Shown here in pieces: positions 8,456 through 17,610 of a DNA stretch of 64,000 nt. The DNA is from Dyadobacter beijingensis DSM 21582. GTDB taxonomy: Bacteria > Bacteroidota > Bacteroidia > Cytophagales > Spirosomataceae. The translations under genes and the position numbers were made by a program. Each line of letters opens with the position of its first letter. The first letter of the stretch is position 1. The stretch covers positions 124,001-188,000 of the forward strand of contig NZ_KB907787.1 of the NCBI RefSeq assembly GCF_000382205.1, read 5' to 3'. The notes beneath the pieces are model-generated. The model was not told where the DNA came from. It did no database searches and saw nothing but the letters and a program-made list of their open reading frames with translations.

Positions 8456-10288
8456 ATGACCAAACGGAAAATACAAATTATCGTGGGGCTGATGTGCCTG
8501 GCCCTGATCGGCCTGATCGGCTTTCAATGGTACTGGATCAGGGAAGCGATCGCGATCCGGAACGACCAGTTCAACCAGAAGGTATCCGAATCGGTACAGC
8601 AGGTAGTGCACCGGTTGGAAAAGCAGGAAATGATGTACTTGCTGCAACGCCGTATCGAGGTTGAACAACAAAAAAGCAAGCTCGATCGCATTGCGCAGCT
8701 GCGCGAGATGCCCGTGAAGCGCACGCCCTCCACGACGCCCAAAGTGCCTATGCAGGAGCAGCTCGCACGCGTTCAGCCGCGGATGGAAGTGGCCATCGGG
8801 CCCAATGGAGAGGAAATCCACTACCAGATCATCACCGAAGCCGTGCCCACCGATGTGCTGAGTCCCAATTTCAGGGTGATGGTGGACCATCAGCAGCGCA
8901 TTATCGAGGAGTTTTTCCAGGCGCAGCAATACGGTATGGCCGGCATCGACGAATTTATGCGCCGCAGGCTCGACGACGAGCGCCGTTTGGGCAATGCCAT
9001 GCGTAATATGGGCGACCCGGAAATCCGGCGAAAAGGCGACCATTGGACTAAAAAGGATTCCATTTCCAAAAGCATTGCTAACCGGAAAGTAGCTCTGCCC
9101 GACCACGCGAAAGGTGCTAAACAAAAATCACGCGCCATTATCGGCTCCGCGGAACCCGACCGGGCGGAGTTGCTGAAAGAGGTGATGAAGGATTTTATTT
9201 ACACCAAAAGACCCATCGAGCAGCGCGTGAACCGTTTTTTGCTGGATACTTTGCTGAAAAAGCAGCTGGTGCAGAATGGCGTCACATTACCTTACGAATT
9301 CGCCGTTCGCGGGGCGGTGACCGGCCAGTCGGCGGATAGTCTCATTTTCTCGACCGTGAGCATGCGGCCGGGCGAGTGGGAGGAACGGTCTTACAAGGCA
9401 TCGCTGTTCCCGAACGAGACATTGGGCGCGCAGAATGCATTATACGTGTTTTTCCCCGACCAGCAGCGGTACATTCTCAGCAATATGGGCGTGATGTTCG
9501 GCGGCTCGGGCATTCTCATCACGGTGATCATGGCCTGCTTCTACATGGCCGTAACGACGATTTTGCGGCAGAAAAAACTGTCGGACATTAAGAACGACTT
9601 CATTAATAACATGACCCACGAGTTCAAAACGCCCATCTCGACCATCGCATTGGCGGCGGAAATGGCGCATGAGAATTCGGCTTCGTTCATGGATAATCCG
9701 AAAGGCGCGCGGCTCGACCGTTACCTGGGCATTATCCGCGAGGAGAACAAGCGGCTTGGGACGCACGTGGAGAAGGTATTGCAAATGGCATTGCTCGATA
9801 AGGGGCATGTCAAACTGAAAATCACGGAAACCAACATCCATGACCTCATCGGAGCCGCATTAAATGGCCAGAGCGTGCAGATCGAGCAGAAGGAGGGCGA
9901 GGTAGACCTGAATTTCGATGCGGAAGAGGACGTGGTGGCCGCCGACGAGGTGCATATTTCCAATATTTTGAATAACCTCATCGACAATGCGATCAAATAC
10001 TCGCCCGAGAAGCTGCATTTGAACATTGCCACTAAAAACGAGAACGACGGCATAGCCATTTCAGTCGCCGACAAGGGCATCGGGATGAGCCGCGAGCAGC
10101 AGCAGCGGGTGTTCGATACATTCTACCGCGTGCCTACCGGTAATGTGCATGACGTGAAAGGCTTCGGGCTTGGGTTGAGTTATGTTAAAAAGATGGTGGA
10201 AGCGCACGAAGGAACGGTGCGGCTGCACAGCAAACCGGGTGAGGGAAGCACATTTACGATCTGGCTGCCGGTCCGCAAAGAGGAGTAA
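8456..10288 (+). CDS. Membrane sensor histidine kinase (orphan)
   Basis: The ATG at 8456 (MTKRKIQIIV) places a membrane helix at residues 8-22 and gives 610 residues. A large extracytoplasmic sensor region of about 320 residues follows, with basic, proline-containing and coiled segments, then a second helix at about 345-367. The dimerisation/phosphoacceptor helix has H388 in MTHEFKTPIS. The ATPase domain shows the N box (NNLIDNAIKYSP), G1 (DKGIGM), the F box region and G2 (GFGLGLSYVKK). No response regulator lies next to it; the following gene is valS. The sensed signal is unknown. The exported protein encoded divergently is a candidate periplasmic partner, by position only. Confidence 0.92.
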   Translation: MTKRKIQIIVGLMCLALIGLIGFQWYWIREAIAIRNDQFNQKVSESVQQVVHRLEKQEMMYLLQRRIEVEQQKSKLDRIAQLREMPVKRTPSTTPKVPMQEQLARVQPRMEVAIGPNGEEIHYQIITEAVPTDVLSPNFRVMVDHQQRIIEEFFQAQQYGMAGIDEFMRRRLDDERRLGNAMRNMGDPEIRRKGDHWTKKDSISKSIANRKVALPDHAKGAKQKSRAIIGSAEPDRAELLKEVMKDFIYTKRPIEQRVNRFLLDTLLKKQLVQNGVTLPYEFAVRGAVTGQSADSLIFSTVSMRPGEWEERSYKASLFPNETLGAQNALYVFFPDQQRYILSNMGVMFGGSGILITVIMACFYMAVTTILRQKKLSDIKNDFINNMTHEFKTPISTIALAAEMAHENSASFMDNPKGARLDRYLGIIREENKRLGTHVEKVLQMALLDKGHVKLKITETNIHDLIGAALNGQSVQIEQKEGEVDLNFDAEEDVVAADEVHISNILNNLIDNAIKYSPEKLHLNIATKNENDGIAISVADKGIGMSREQQQRVFDTFYRVPTGNVHDVKGFGLGLSYVKKMVEAHEGTVRLHSKPGEGSTFTIWLPVRKEE

Positions 10289-10374
10289 TAGTTTAGAAAT
10301 ATCGCCTGTAACCCCTAACTTGCCGTCTTTTTAAGACGACCAACCGACAGTTACGGTAAATTTCCGACTATACA

Positions 10375-13017
10375 ATGATTTCCAAAACTTATGCCCCTCA
10401 GGAGATAGAGGACAAATGGTACTCCTACTGGATCGAGAACAAGTTCTTTCAGTCGAAACCCAATCCCGATAAAGAACCTTACACCATCGTGATCCCGCCG
10501 CCGAACGTCACCGGCGTGCTGCACATGGGGCATATGCTCAATAATACGATTCAGGACATTCTGATCCGGAAGGCGCGGATGGAAGGCAAAGAGGCCTGCT
10601 GGGTACCCGGTACCGACCACGCTTCCATTGCTACCGAGGCCAAAGTAGTAGCGATGCTCAAAGAGCGGGGCATCAGCAAGCGCGACCTTAGCCGCGACGA
10701 ATTCCTCGAATACTGCTGGGAATGGACCCACAAATATGGCGGCATTATCCTGAAACAATTGCGCAAACTCGGCGCTTCCTGCGACTGGGACCGTACCCGC
10801 TTCACGATGGAGCCGGATTTGTACGATTCGGTGATCGACGTTTTCATCGACCTGTACAATAAAGGACAGATATACCGCGGCCACCGGATGGTGAACTGGG
10901 ACCCGCAGGCGCGCACGACGGTGTCGGACGAGGAGGTGATCATGAAAGAGGTGAACCAGAAGTTGGTATATCTTCGGTATCCTCTTGTAGGGGAAGATGG
11001 AGAAGGGAGGATGGAGGAAGGGGTTACTATTGCGACTACCCGGCCGGAGACTATTATGGCGGATGTGGCGATTTGTGTGAACCCTGCGGATGAGCGCTAC
11101 CAGCATTTGATTGGTAAAAAAGTGTTGATCCCTTTGATCGACCGTGCCATACCGATTATCGCGGACGACTACGTGGAGATGGAGTTCGGAACGGGCTGCC
11201 TGAAAGTGACGCCTGCGCACGACACCAATGATTACGAGCTTGGAAAACGCCATAACCTGCCTATCATCGACCTTTTGAACGAGGACGGTACATTGAACGA
11301 CAAGGCGCAGATCCTTATCGGCGAAGAGCGGTTTGTGGCGCGGAAGAAGATCATTAAGATGCTCGAAGAGTCGGGCAACCTCGTGAAAGTCGAGGAATAT
11401 AAATCCAACGTCGGGCATTCGGAGCGGACCAACTCGGTGATCGAGCCGCGGCTTTCGGAGCAGTGGTTTTTGAAAATGGGCGAGATCAGCAAGCCGGCGT
11501 TCGAGAACGTGATGAACGATACCGTGCAGCTGATCCCTGCCAAATTCAAGAATACCTACCGCCACTGGATGGAGAATGTGCGCGACTGGAACATCAGCCG
11601 GCAACTCTGGTGGGGCCACCGCATTCCAGCCTATTACCTCAACGACGGCACGATGATCGTGGCGAAGTCGAAGCGGGAGGCATTGCGGAAAGCGCAGCAC
11701 GAATACCAGCTTTTTGCATTGACCGAAGAAGACATTACCCAGGACCCCGACGTGCTTGATACGTGGTTTTCGTCGTGGCTGTGGCCCATCTCGGTTTTCA
11801 ACGGGATTAAAGAGCCTGATAATGAGGAAGTAAATTACTACTATCCTACCAATGATCTCGTGACCGCACCCGAGATCCTTTTCTTCTGGGTGGCGCGGAT
11901 GATCATCGCGGGTTACGAATACCGCGGCCGGTATCCGTTCAAGAATGTGTACCTGACCGGGATCGTTCGCGACAAGCAAGGCCGCAAAATGTCGAAATCG
12001 CTCGGTAATTCGCCCGATCCGATCGATCTGATCGATCAATATGGGGCGGACAGCATTCGTACCGGGATGCTTTTCAGCTCGCAGGCGGGTAATGACTTGC
12101 CCTACGATGAAAAGCTGATCGAGCAGGGCCGGAATTTTGGTAATAAAATATGGAATGCATTCCGTCTCGTAAAAGGCTGGACCGTGGACAGCGAGCTGCC
12201 GGTTCCCGGAGGTTCGAAACTGGCGGTACAATGGTTTGAAAGCAAATTGAACCAGACCCTGGCCGAAGTACAGGACCACTTCTCCAAATTCCGGATTTCG
12301 GATGCGTTGAATTCGGTGTACAAGCTGATCTGGGACGATTTCTGTGCGCAATACCTGGAAATGATCAAGCCTGGCTTCGAGCAGCCGATCGATTTGTCGA
12401 CGTACGATTCGACACTCGACTTCTTCGACCGTTTAATGCGTCTTCTGCATCCGTTCATGCCGTTTATTTCGGAAGAAATCTGGCAGAATATCATTGAAAG
12501 AGGTGAGAAGGAGTCCATTTGTGTGGCGCATTTCCCGCAAGCCGCTGAATTTGACCAGGCACTGCTGAACGACTTCGACGTCTTGTTCGAACTCGTTTCT
12601 TCCATCCGAAACCTGCGTAATTCGAAAGGTATCAGCCCCAAAACTGCATTACCACTGGCTATCCGCACGGACGCGAACGAGCGTTACACCACATTGACAC
12701 CGCTGATCGAAAAGCTGGCGAATGTAGAGGGCATCAGCTTTGTGACGGGCGAAGCGGACGGTAATTCGTTCCGGGTGAAGTCGGACGAGTTTTTTGTAAA
12801 CCTGGCCGACGAGCTGGATGTGGAAGCCGAGCGCGAAAACCTTTTGCGCGAATTGGATTACACCAAGGGCTTCCTCGAATCGGTAATGAAAAAGCTCTCG
12901 AACGAACGTTTCGTGGCGAATGCGAAAGGCGACATTGTGGAGAAGGAAAGGGCCAAGCAGGCCGATGCCGAAGCGAAAATAGCTACGCTGACCGAAGCAT
13001 TGGCCAGGCTCGGATAA
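10375..13017 (+). CDS. valS: Valine--tRNA ligase
   Basis: 880 residues, the normal size for ValRS. The class I signatures are present: PPPNVTGVLHMGHML near residue 40 (HIGH-type) and KMSKSLGN near 540 (KMSKS). The editing domain contains ATTRPETI, the anticodon-binding domain follows, and the C-terminal ~65 residues form the typical coiled-coil arm (LLRELDYTKGFLESV). It charges tRNA-Val with ATP in the cytoplasm and hydrolyses mischarged Thr-tRNA. Just before ATTRPETI there is a short Gly/Glu-rich insert (GEDGEGRMEEG) encoded by a purine-rich tract that resembles repeats elsewhere in this window. Confidence 0.98.
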   Translation: MISKTYAPQEIEDKWYSYWIENKFFQSKPNPDKEPYTIVIPPPNVTGVLHMGHMLNNTIQDILIRKARMEGKEACWVPGTDHASIATEAKVVAMLKERGISKRDLSRDEFLEYCWEWTHKYGGIILKQLRKLGASCDWDRTRFTMEPDLYDSVIDVFIDLYNKGQIYRGHRMVNWDPQARTTVSDEEVIMKEVNQKLVYLRYPLVGEDGEGRMEEGVTIATTRPETIMADVAICVNPADERYQHLIGKKVLIPLIDRAIPIIADDYVEMEFGTGCLKVTPAHDTNDYELGKRHNLPIIDLLNEDGTLNDKAQILIGEERFVARKKIIKMLEESGNLVKVEEYKSNVGHSERTNSVIEPRLSEQWFLKMGEISKPAFENVMNDTVQLIPAKFKNTYRHWMENVRDWNISRQLWWGHRIPAYYLNDGTMIVAKSKREALRKAQHEYQLFALTEEDITQDPDVLDTWFSSWLWPISVFNGIKEPDNEEVNYYYPTNDLVTAPEILFFWVARMIIAGYEYRGRYPFKNVYLTGIVRDKQGRKMSKSLGNSPDPIDLIDQYGADSIRTGMLFSSQAGNDLPYDEKLIEQGRNFGNKIWNAFRLVKGWTVDSELPVPGGSKLAVQWFESKLNQTLAEVQDHFSKFRISDALNSVYKLIWDDFCAQYLEMIKPGFEQPIDLSTYDSTLDFFDRLMRLLHPFMPFISEEIWQNIIERGEKESICVAHFPQAAEFDQALLNDFDVLFELVSSIRNLRNSKGISPKTALPLAIRTDANERYTTLTPLIEKLANVEGISFVTGEADGNSFRVKSDEFFVNLADELDVEAERENLLRELDYTKGFLESVMKKLSNERFVANAKGDIVEKERAKQADAEAKIATLTEALARLG

Positions 13018-13041
13018 GCGTCATAAATACAACTCTTTTGT

Positions 13042-13076
13042 AAAGCACAGGGCGTTAGCGCCATGTGCTTTTTTGT
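13042..13076 (+). terminator. Rho-independent terminator of valS
   Basis: AAAGCACAGGGCG and CGCCATGTGCTTT form a stem with a short loop and a run of six T residues, 24 bases after the valS stop. The rest of the 266-base gap to fbp holds an AT-rich stretch with a weak ATAAAATT/AATTTTAT hairpin (13178-13209) and no convincing gene. Confidence 0.87.
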
Positions 13077-13283
13077 TATGCAGGAATACGGTTTCATGTC
13101 GATAAGACATTTAAAAAGTGCAACGGGACGACCACCTAAATGGCTCACCCTTAGGATTAATCAATGAATTAATGGAGATAAAATTATATTAATTTTTAAA
13201 AAATTTTATTAGCTCGAACTGTTTGGAAATAGGAAAAAACCGGGCGTAAATTTCCCGCCAATCTCATTGTAATTCAATTGACT

Positions 13284-14279
13284 ATGGCGACGAAAACAGT
13301 ACAGGATCTGGTGGTGCCGGTGGGCGTCACGCTCGACCGGTTTATCATGCACAGCCAAAGTGCATTCCCGTACGCGACGGGCGAGCTGTCGCAGTTGCTT
13401 CGCGACATTGCATTGGCCGGGAAGATTATCAACCGTGAAATCAACCGCGCCGGGCTGATCGACATTGCGGGTGAGAACGGGACGGAGAATGTGCAGGGTG
13501 AAAATCAGCAGAAGCTGGATATCGTCGCCAATGTCCGCTTTATCCGTGCATTAAAAAATGGGGGAGAGGTTTGCGCGATTCTTTCAGAGGAAGAAGAAGA
13601 CATTATACACACAGGCAACAACCACGGCAAATACGTGGTAGCGATGGACCCGCTCGACGGCTCTTCGAACATCGACGTGAATGTCTCGATCGGCTCGATT
13701 TTCTCCATTTACAGGAGGGTTACACCCATTAACGGCCCCGCTTCGATAGAAGATTTCCTGCAAGGCGGCCGCAAGCAGGTGGCTGCGGGGTACATTTTGT
13801 ACGGTTCTTCGACCATGCTCGTGTACTCGACCGGGGATGGTGTGAATGGCTTTACATTCGATCAGTCGCTGGGAGAATTCATTTTGTCACACAAAAACAT
13901 AGGTACACCGGCCGAGGGCAGGATTTACTCTGTGAACGAAGGGCATTACCACAGCTATCCGAAGTTTGTGCAGCAATATGTGGCGCAATGCAAGTCGCGG
14001 AATTTCAGTGCGCGGTACATTGGCTCACTCGTGGGAGATTTCCACCGGAATATGCTCAAAGGTGGCATTTACCTATATCCTTCGACTAAAAAGGACCCGA
14101 AAGGCAAGCTGCGGCTGCTGTACGAATGCTATCCGCTGGCCTTTATCGCCGAGAAATCGGGTGGGAAGGCCAGCGACGGGTTTGGAAGCATCCTGGACAT
14201 TGTGCCGGAGTCGTTCCATCAGCGTTCGCCGCTTTACATCGGCTCTGCGGGGCTGGTCGACGATGTTATAAAGGGCTGA
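13284..14279 (+). CDS. fbp: Class I fructose-1,6-bisphosphatase
   Basis: The ATG at 13284 ([10 protein letters not shown]) is preferred to an in-frame TTG two codons upstream; the product is 331 residues, typical for class I FBPase. The metal- and phosphate-binding signature [17 protein letters not shown] is present around residue 125, as are the upstream EEEED acidic ligands and the substrate-binding [15 protein letters not shown] segment with the EKSGGKA motif. The enzyme releases phosphate from fructose 1,6-bisphosphate in gluconeogenesis. It stands alone between the valS terminator and a helicase gene, with an AT-rich upstream region. Confidence 0.96.
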   Translation: MATKTVQDLVVPVGVTLDRFIMHSQSAFPYATGELSQLLRDIALAGKIINREINRAGLIDIAGENGTENVQGENQQKLDIVANVRFIRALKNGGEVCAILSEEEEDIIHTGNNHGKYVVAMDPLDGSSNIDVNVSIGSIFSIYRRVTPINGPASIEDFLQGGRKQVAAGYILYGSSTMLVYSTGDGVNGFTFDQSLGEFILSHKNIGTPAEGRIYSVNEGHYHSYPKFVQQYVAQCKSRNFSARYIGSLVGDFHRNMLKGGIYLYPSTKKDPKGKLRLLYECYPLAFIAEKSGGKASDGFGSILDIVPESFHQRSPLYIGSAGLVDDVIKG

Positions 14280-14304
14280 TAACCGGCTACCGTTTTAGAT
14301 TTCG

Positions 14305-14312
14305 TACCTTTG
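14305..14312 (+). promoter_or_regulatory. -7 promoter box almost touching the helicase start codon
   Basis: TACCTTTG matches TAnnTTTG and ends only four bases before the ATG at 14317. If used, transcription would begin at or within a few bases of the start codon, giving a leaderless or near-leaderless mRNA. No good -33 TTTG is visible. Confidence 0.45.
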
Positions 14313-14316
14313 CGTC

Positions 14317-15654
14317 ATGCAAGAGACGCAAAGTACATTCGAGCAGTTCAAGCTCAACCGCCAATTGCTCAATGCGATTGAGGAAGCAGGTTACACCGAA
14401 CCAACCCCTATTCAGGAACAGGCGATCCCCGTGGCACTGGCCGGGCAGGACATTCTGGGCATTGCGCAGACAGGCACCGGCAAGACGGCCGCTTATACAT
14501 TACCTTTATTAATGCGCATTAAATACGCCCAGGGCGAGCACCCCCGGGCGTTGATCATGGCGCCTACGCGCGAGCTGGCGATGCAAATTTCCGAGGCCAT
14601 CGCGCAGCTTTCGAAATATACCGATATCCGCACCGTGGTACTCTACGGCGGGGTCGGTCCGAAGACGCAGATCGAAGCATTGCGCAAGGGGGTGGACATT
14701 ATCGTGGCCACACCGGGGCGGTTTATGGATTTGTATTTCCAGGAGGAGATCGTTGTGAAGCACCTGAATGTCATGGTGCTCGATGAGGCCGATAAAATGA
14801 TGGATATGGGTTTCATGCCCCAGATCCGCAAGTTGCTCGAAGTGATCCCGCGAAAGCGGCAGAATATGCTTTTCTCGGCTACATTTTCGGGAAAAGTGGA
14901 AAACCTGTCCTACGAATTCCTCGAATTCCCTATCCGTATTGAAGTAACGCCGCAGGCTACCGCCGCCGAAATGGTAAGCCAGTCGATTTACGAGGTGCCG
15001 AATTTCCGCACGAAAATCAATCTGTTATCCTATTTATTGGAAGACAAGGAGAACCTCACGCGCGTGCTCGTGTTCACGCGCAGCCGCGAGGTGGCCGGGC
15101 TCGTTCACCAGAATTTGCTTAACCGGGTCGTGCCCGAAGCGGAGTTGCGCGTGATCCATGCCAACAAAGGGCAGAACACCCGTATCAATGCGATGGAGGC
15201 ATTCCGGGAGGGAAATGTGCGCGTGATGGTAGCGACCGACGTCGTTGCCCGCGGGATCGACATTACCGAAGTAAGTCACGTCGTCAATTTCGATGTGCCG
15301 CTCATTTATGAAGATTACGTGCACCGGATCGGCCGCACTGGCCGGGCCAATAACGTAGGCAGTGCGATCACGTTCATGACCATCGCGGACGAATACCACA
15401 TTAGAAAAATAGAAGCAATGATCCGGATGGGGATCCCGCGCGCAGCTTTTCCCGACGAGGTGTACGTGGCCGAAACGCCATTCCAGGAGCGGCAGGATAT
15501 GCTGCGGGAGATCGATAACCAGCGGCGTAAAGAAGATCCGACGTTCAGAGGCGCATTCCACGAAAAGAAACATTCGTACCCGCCGGCCAGGAAGTCGACC
15601 GGAAATGCAGGCAAGGCGCGCAGGGCAACAGGCGGAAGAAGTAAACGCCGGTGA
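14317..15654 (+). CDS. DEAD-box ATP-dependent RNA helicase
   Basis: 445 residues with all DEAD-box motifs in order: Q motif (FEQFKLNRQLL to PTPIQEQAIP), motif I AQTGTGKT, Ia PTRELAMQ, II DEAD in VLDEADKMMDMGF, III SAT in FSATFS, IV VFTRSR, V ATDVVARGID and VI HRIGRTGR. A basic, low-complexity tail (ending GGRSKRR) resembles RhlE-type helicases and would bind RNA. Role: cytoplasmic RNA remodelling, probably ribosome assembly or mRNA decay. Single gene between fbp and a TPR protein. Confidence 0.96.
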   Translation: MQETQSTFEQFKLNRQLLNAIEEAGYTEPTPIQEQAIPVALAGQDILGIAQTGTGKTAAYTLPLLMRIKYAQGEHPRALIMAPTRELAMQISEAIAQLSKYTDIRTVVLYGGVGPKTQIEALRKGVDIIVATPGRFMDLYFQEEIVVKHLNVMVLDEADKMMDMGFMPQIRKLLEVIPRKRQNMLFSATFSGKVENLSYEFLEFPIRIEVTPQATAAEMVSQSIYEVPNFRTKINLLSYLLEDKENLTRVLVFTRSREVAGLVHQNLLNRVVPEAELRVIHANKGQNTRINAMEAFREGNVRVMVATDVVARGIDITEVSHVVNFDVPLIYEDYVHRIGRTGRANNVGSAITFMTIADEYHIRKIEAMIRMGIPRAAFPDEVYVAETPFQERQDMLREIDNQRRKEDPTFRGAFHEKKHSYPPARKSTGNAGKARRATGGRSKRR

Positions 15655-15722
15655 TACAATACAATTTCAATAAATCCGTTTAACTTGGACAATAGAAACC
15701 TGTTCTTCTATTAAAGTCAATT

Positions 15723-16463
15723 ATGAAAGAGTCTGTTGTAATTTGGCTTGCCCTGTTGATACCTGTAATGAGCTTTGCTCAAAACACGCATCTGGCAAGC
15801 GCGGGTACAAGCACAGATACAAACTTAGCACCCAAAAAGCCCCTCGAACTAAATGAGCGGCGCGTTCTCCCGCTCTTCGGGGAAGTGAGCAAGACATCGG
15901 AGCAGATCGACGAAGAGATCAAATTCCTGAGTGAATGTGACAAATCGTTTTCCACGCGTGCAGAGGCCAGCAGCTTCTTTGCAACCCGCGCCTGGGAATA
16001 TTTGCAGGAAGGTTCTCTGGATACGGCCTGCTACCGCTTCAACCTCGCCCAACTCCTGAACGACAAGAACGTGGAAGCATACTGGGGCCTGGGAGTTGTA
16101 TCCTACCAGCGCGAAAGCTGGGTCGATGCCAAACGAATGCTGAGCAAGGGCGTAAGCTTGCAGGGCGACAATGTGCCATTGCTGGTGGACCTATCGACGG
16201 TAGAGCTCAAACTCTACGCGATTACCAGCCGGAAAGAAGAGCTGGACGAGGCGGGCGAGTTGCTGAAACATGCAGTTTCCATTGATTCAACCTATGCATT
16301 GGGGCAATACAACCTGGCGCTGCTGCATTATAATCTCAACGAACTCGACAAGTCGTGGGAGCATTTGCACAAAGGCCGGACGCTGGATTTCAACCAGCTG
16401 AACCTCGATTTCGTAGAGTTGTTAAAAGCCAAGATGCCCGACCCGCAAGGGTTCTTTAAGTAA
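15723..16463 (+). CDS. Exported TPR-repeat protein
   Basis: 246 residues beginning with a signal peptide (MKESVVIWLALLIPVMSFAQ). From about residue 75 there are TPR-like helical pairs: an AWEYLQEGSLDTACYRFNLA pair, a VEAYWGLGVVSYQRESWVDA pair, and a C-terminal YALGQYNLALLHYNLNELDK pair, each with the spaced small/large residues of TPRs. No catalytic motif is visible. Probably a periplasmic protein-interaction scaffold. It ends in a strong bidirectional terminator shared with the convergent B12 genes. Confidence 0.85.
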   Translation: MKESVVIWLALLIPVMSFAQNTHLASAGTSTDTNLAPKKPLELNERRVLPLFGEVSKTSEQIDEEIKFLSECDKSFSTRAEASSFFATRAWEYLQEGSLDTACYRFNLAQLLNDKNVEAYWGLGVVSYQRESWVDAKRMLSKGVSLQGDNVPLLVDLSTVELKLYAITSRKEELDEAGELLKHAVSIDSTYALGQYNLALLHYNLNELDKSWEHLHKGRTLDFNQLNLDFVELLKAKMPDPQGFFK

Positions 16464-16483
16464 GTGGCATCATTAACGAATTT

Positions 16484-16525
16484 AAAACAAAAAGGCCCCG
16501 GATTTTTCCGGGGCCTTTTTGTTTT
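16484..16525. terminator. Bidirectional terminator between TPR gene and B12 uptake genes
   Basis: AAAACAAAAAGGCCCCGGA pairs with TCCGGGGCCTTTTTGTTTT around a short T loop. The A/T flanks give a T-run on both strands, so it can end the plus-strand TPR gene and the minus-strand lipoprotein gene, whose stop overlaps the end of the hairpin. Confidence 0.92.
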
Positions 16526-17606
16526 ACTGGAAGAAAAACCCTTTCGGCGCGACGCCTACCTTGATGGAATCCACCAGGCTGCCGTCCGCGCGGTAGCGCA
16601 CCGCGTAGCCCGCCTGCGCGTAGGAAGGCGTTACACCCGCGTAAAGCAATCCTTGCGCGGGGTCTACGGCGAGGCCGGAGAAGGTCCGCGGGATCAATGG
16701 GGTAGTCGCGATTTGGGCGTCGCCGATGCCGAACTTGTACGTGGCGCCGCGTTCCTTGTTGGTATTATCGTACCACGAGAGCACGAAGAAGATCGATCTC
16801 AGGTCCGCACTGAGCGCGAAGTTGTCCGGGGATTTATAGCCGTCGGTAGCGATGGTCAGCGTCGCTTCGGTTACGCTCGTTTCTGCATTAATGCGAAGTA
16901 CTTTATTGCCTGCATTTACCCAAAGCTTTCCATTTGCGTCGATACCGATCGGGTTGGCGGCGCCTTGTGTAGCGATGGGCGAGCCTGCTTCCTCGGTAGC
17001 GAGGTTAATGACGGTCACTTTGTTGCCGGCACCATAAGCGGTGGTTCCTACGAAAAGCTTTCCATTAGCGTTGGCCAGGTTTTCAGGCCCGTCGGCCACG
17101 TTGATTTTCTTCGTTACCTTTTTGGTATTCATATCGATCACCGCCACGTAGCCGGTGGTATATTTATAATCGGCATTGGTTCCCCAGCAGGATACGTAAG
17201 CCCTGCTGCCGATGATCAATGCCTCGCGCGGATTTTCGATGTCGGGCGCGCCGATGGAGCCTTCGCTTTTGAAAGTATAGCTGTCTACAAATTCCACTTT
17301 ATCCTGTCCCGCGGCCGAATTATCGACGAGGATAATGCCTTTGCCGTTTGCGGATACGAAATCCTGTACCCCGCCTTTCAAGGCAGCCCCGTTGACAGCG
17401 GCGAAAATGTCGGCGTCGGCGGTAGTTCTTTCACGTGGGAAGAAGGATACCGCGCCGTTGTTTTGGTTGAAATTGCCTTCGTTCGAGACAAAAACACCGC
17501 TTACATAATCGCCTTTGGGAGCCGGATCGCTCTGGTTACACGACCATAGCCATGCAGCTGAGATCGCTACTGCTATTGAGCTGGCAAACTGTTTTTTCAT
17601 TTCCAT
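16524..17606 (-). CDS. BtuG-like surface B12-binding lipoprotein (DUF5074/YncE-type beta-propeller)
   Basis: The start at 17606 (MEMKKQ) or 17600 gives about 360 residues; a start further upstream would run into the preceding gene. A lipoprotein signal ends at LWSC (Cys23). The remainder is a beta-propeller-like protein with repeated blades such as YVSGVFVSNEGNFNQNNG, GYVAVIDMNTKKVTKKI, NKVTVINLATEE and NKVLRINAETS, typical of the DUF5074/YncE group to which BtuG of Bacteroides belongs. BtuG captures cobalamin at the cell surface and caps BtuB. Here it lies four bases after a BtuB-like receptor gene that is preceded by a cobalamin riboswitch, which strongly supports the same role. Confidence 0.85.
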   Translation of the reverse strand: MEMKKQFASSIAVAISAAWLWSCNQSDPAPKGDYVSGVFVSNEGNFNQNNGAVSFFPRERTTADADIFAAVNGAALKGGVQDFVSANGKGIILVDNSAAGQDKVEFVDSYTFKSEGSIGAPDIENPREALIIGSRAYVSCWGTNADYKYTTGYVAVIDMNTKKVTKKINVADGPENLANANGKLFVGTTAYGAGNKVTVINLATEEAGSPIATQGAANPIGIDANGKLWVNAGNKVLRINAETSVTEATLTIATDGYKSPDNFALSADLRSIFFVLSWYDNTNKERGATYKFGIGDAQIATTPLIPRTFSGLAVDPAQGLLYAGVTPSYAQAGYAVRYRADGSLVDSIKVGVAPKGFFFQ

Positions 17607-17610
17607 TGAT

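Noticed and set aside
10351..12351. A 666-codon open frame on the minus strand opposite valS
   Set aside because: It is the mirror of a clear ValRS gene; no domain or start signal supports it, and high GC at third codon positions readily opens such frames.
13078..13167. A 29-codon open frame (MQEYGFMSIRH start) after the valS terminator
   Set aside because: No ribosome-binding or family support; it starts within a few bases of the terminator run.
16464..17549. A 361-codon plus-strand frame opposite the BtuG-like gene
   Set aside because: The minus-strand gene has a lipoprotein signal and blades; the plus-strand frame has none.
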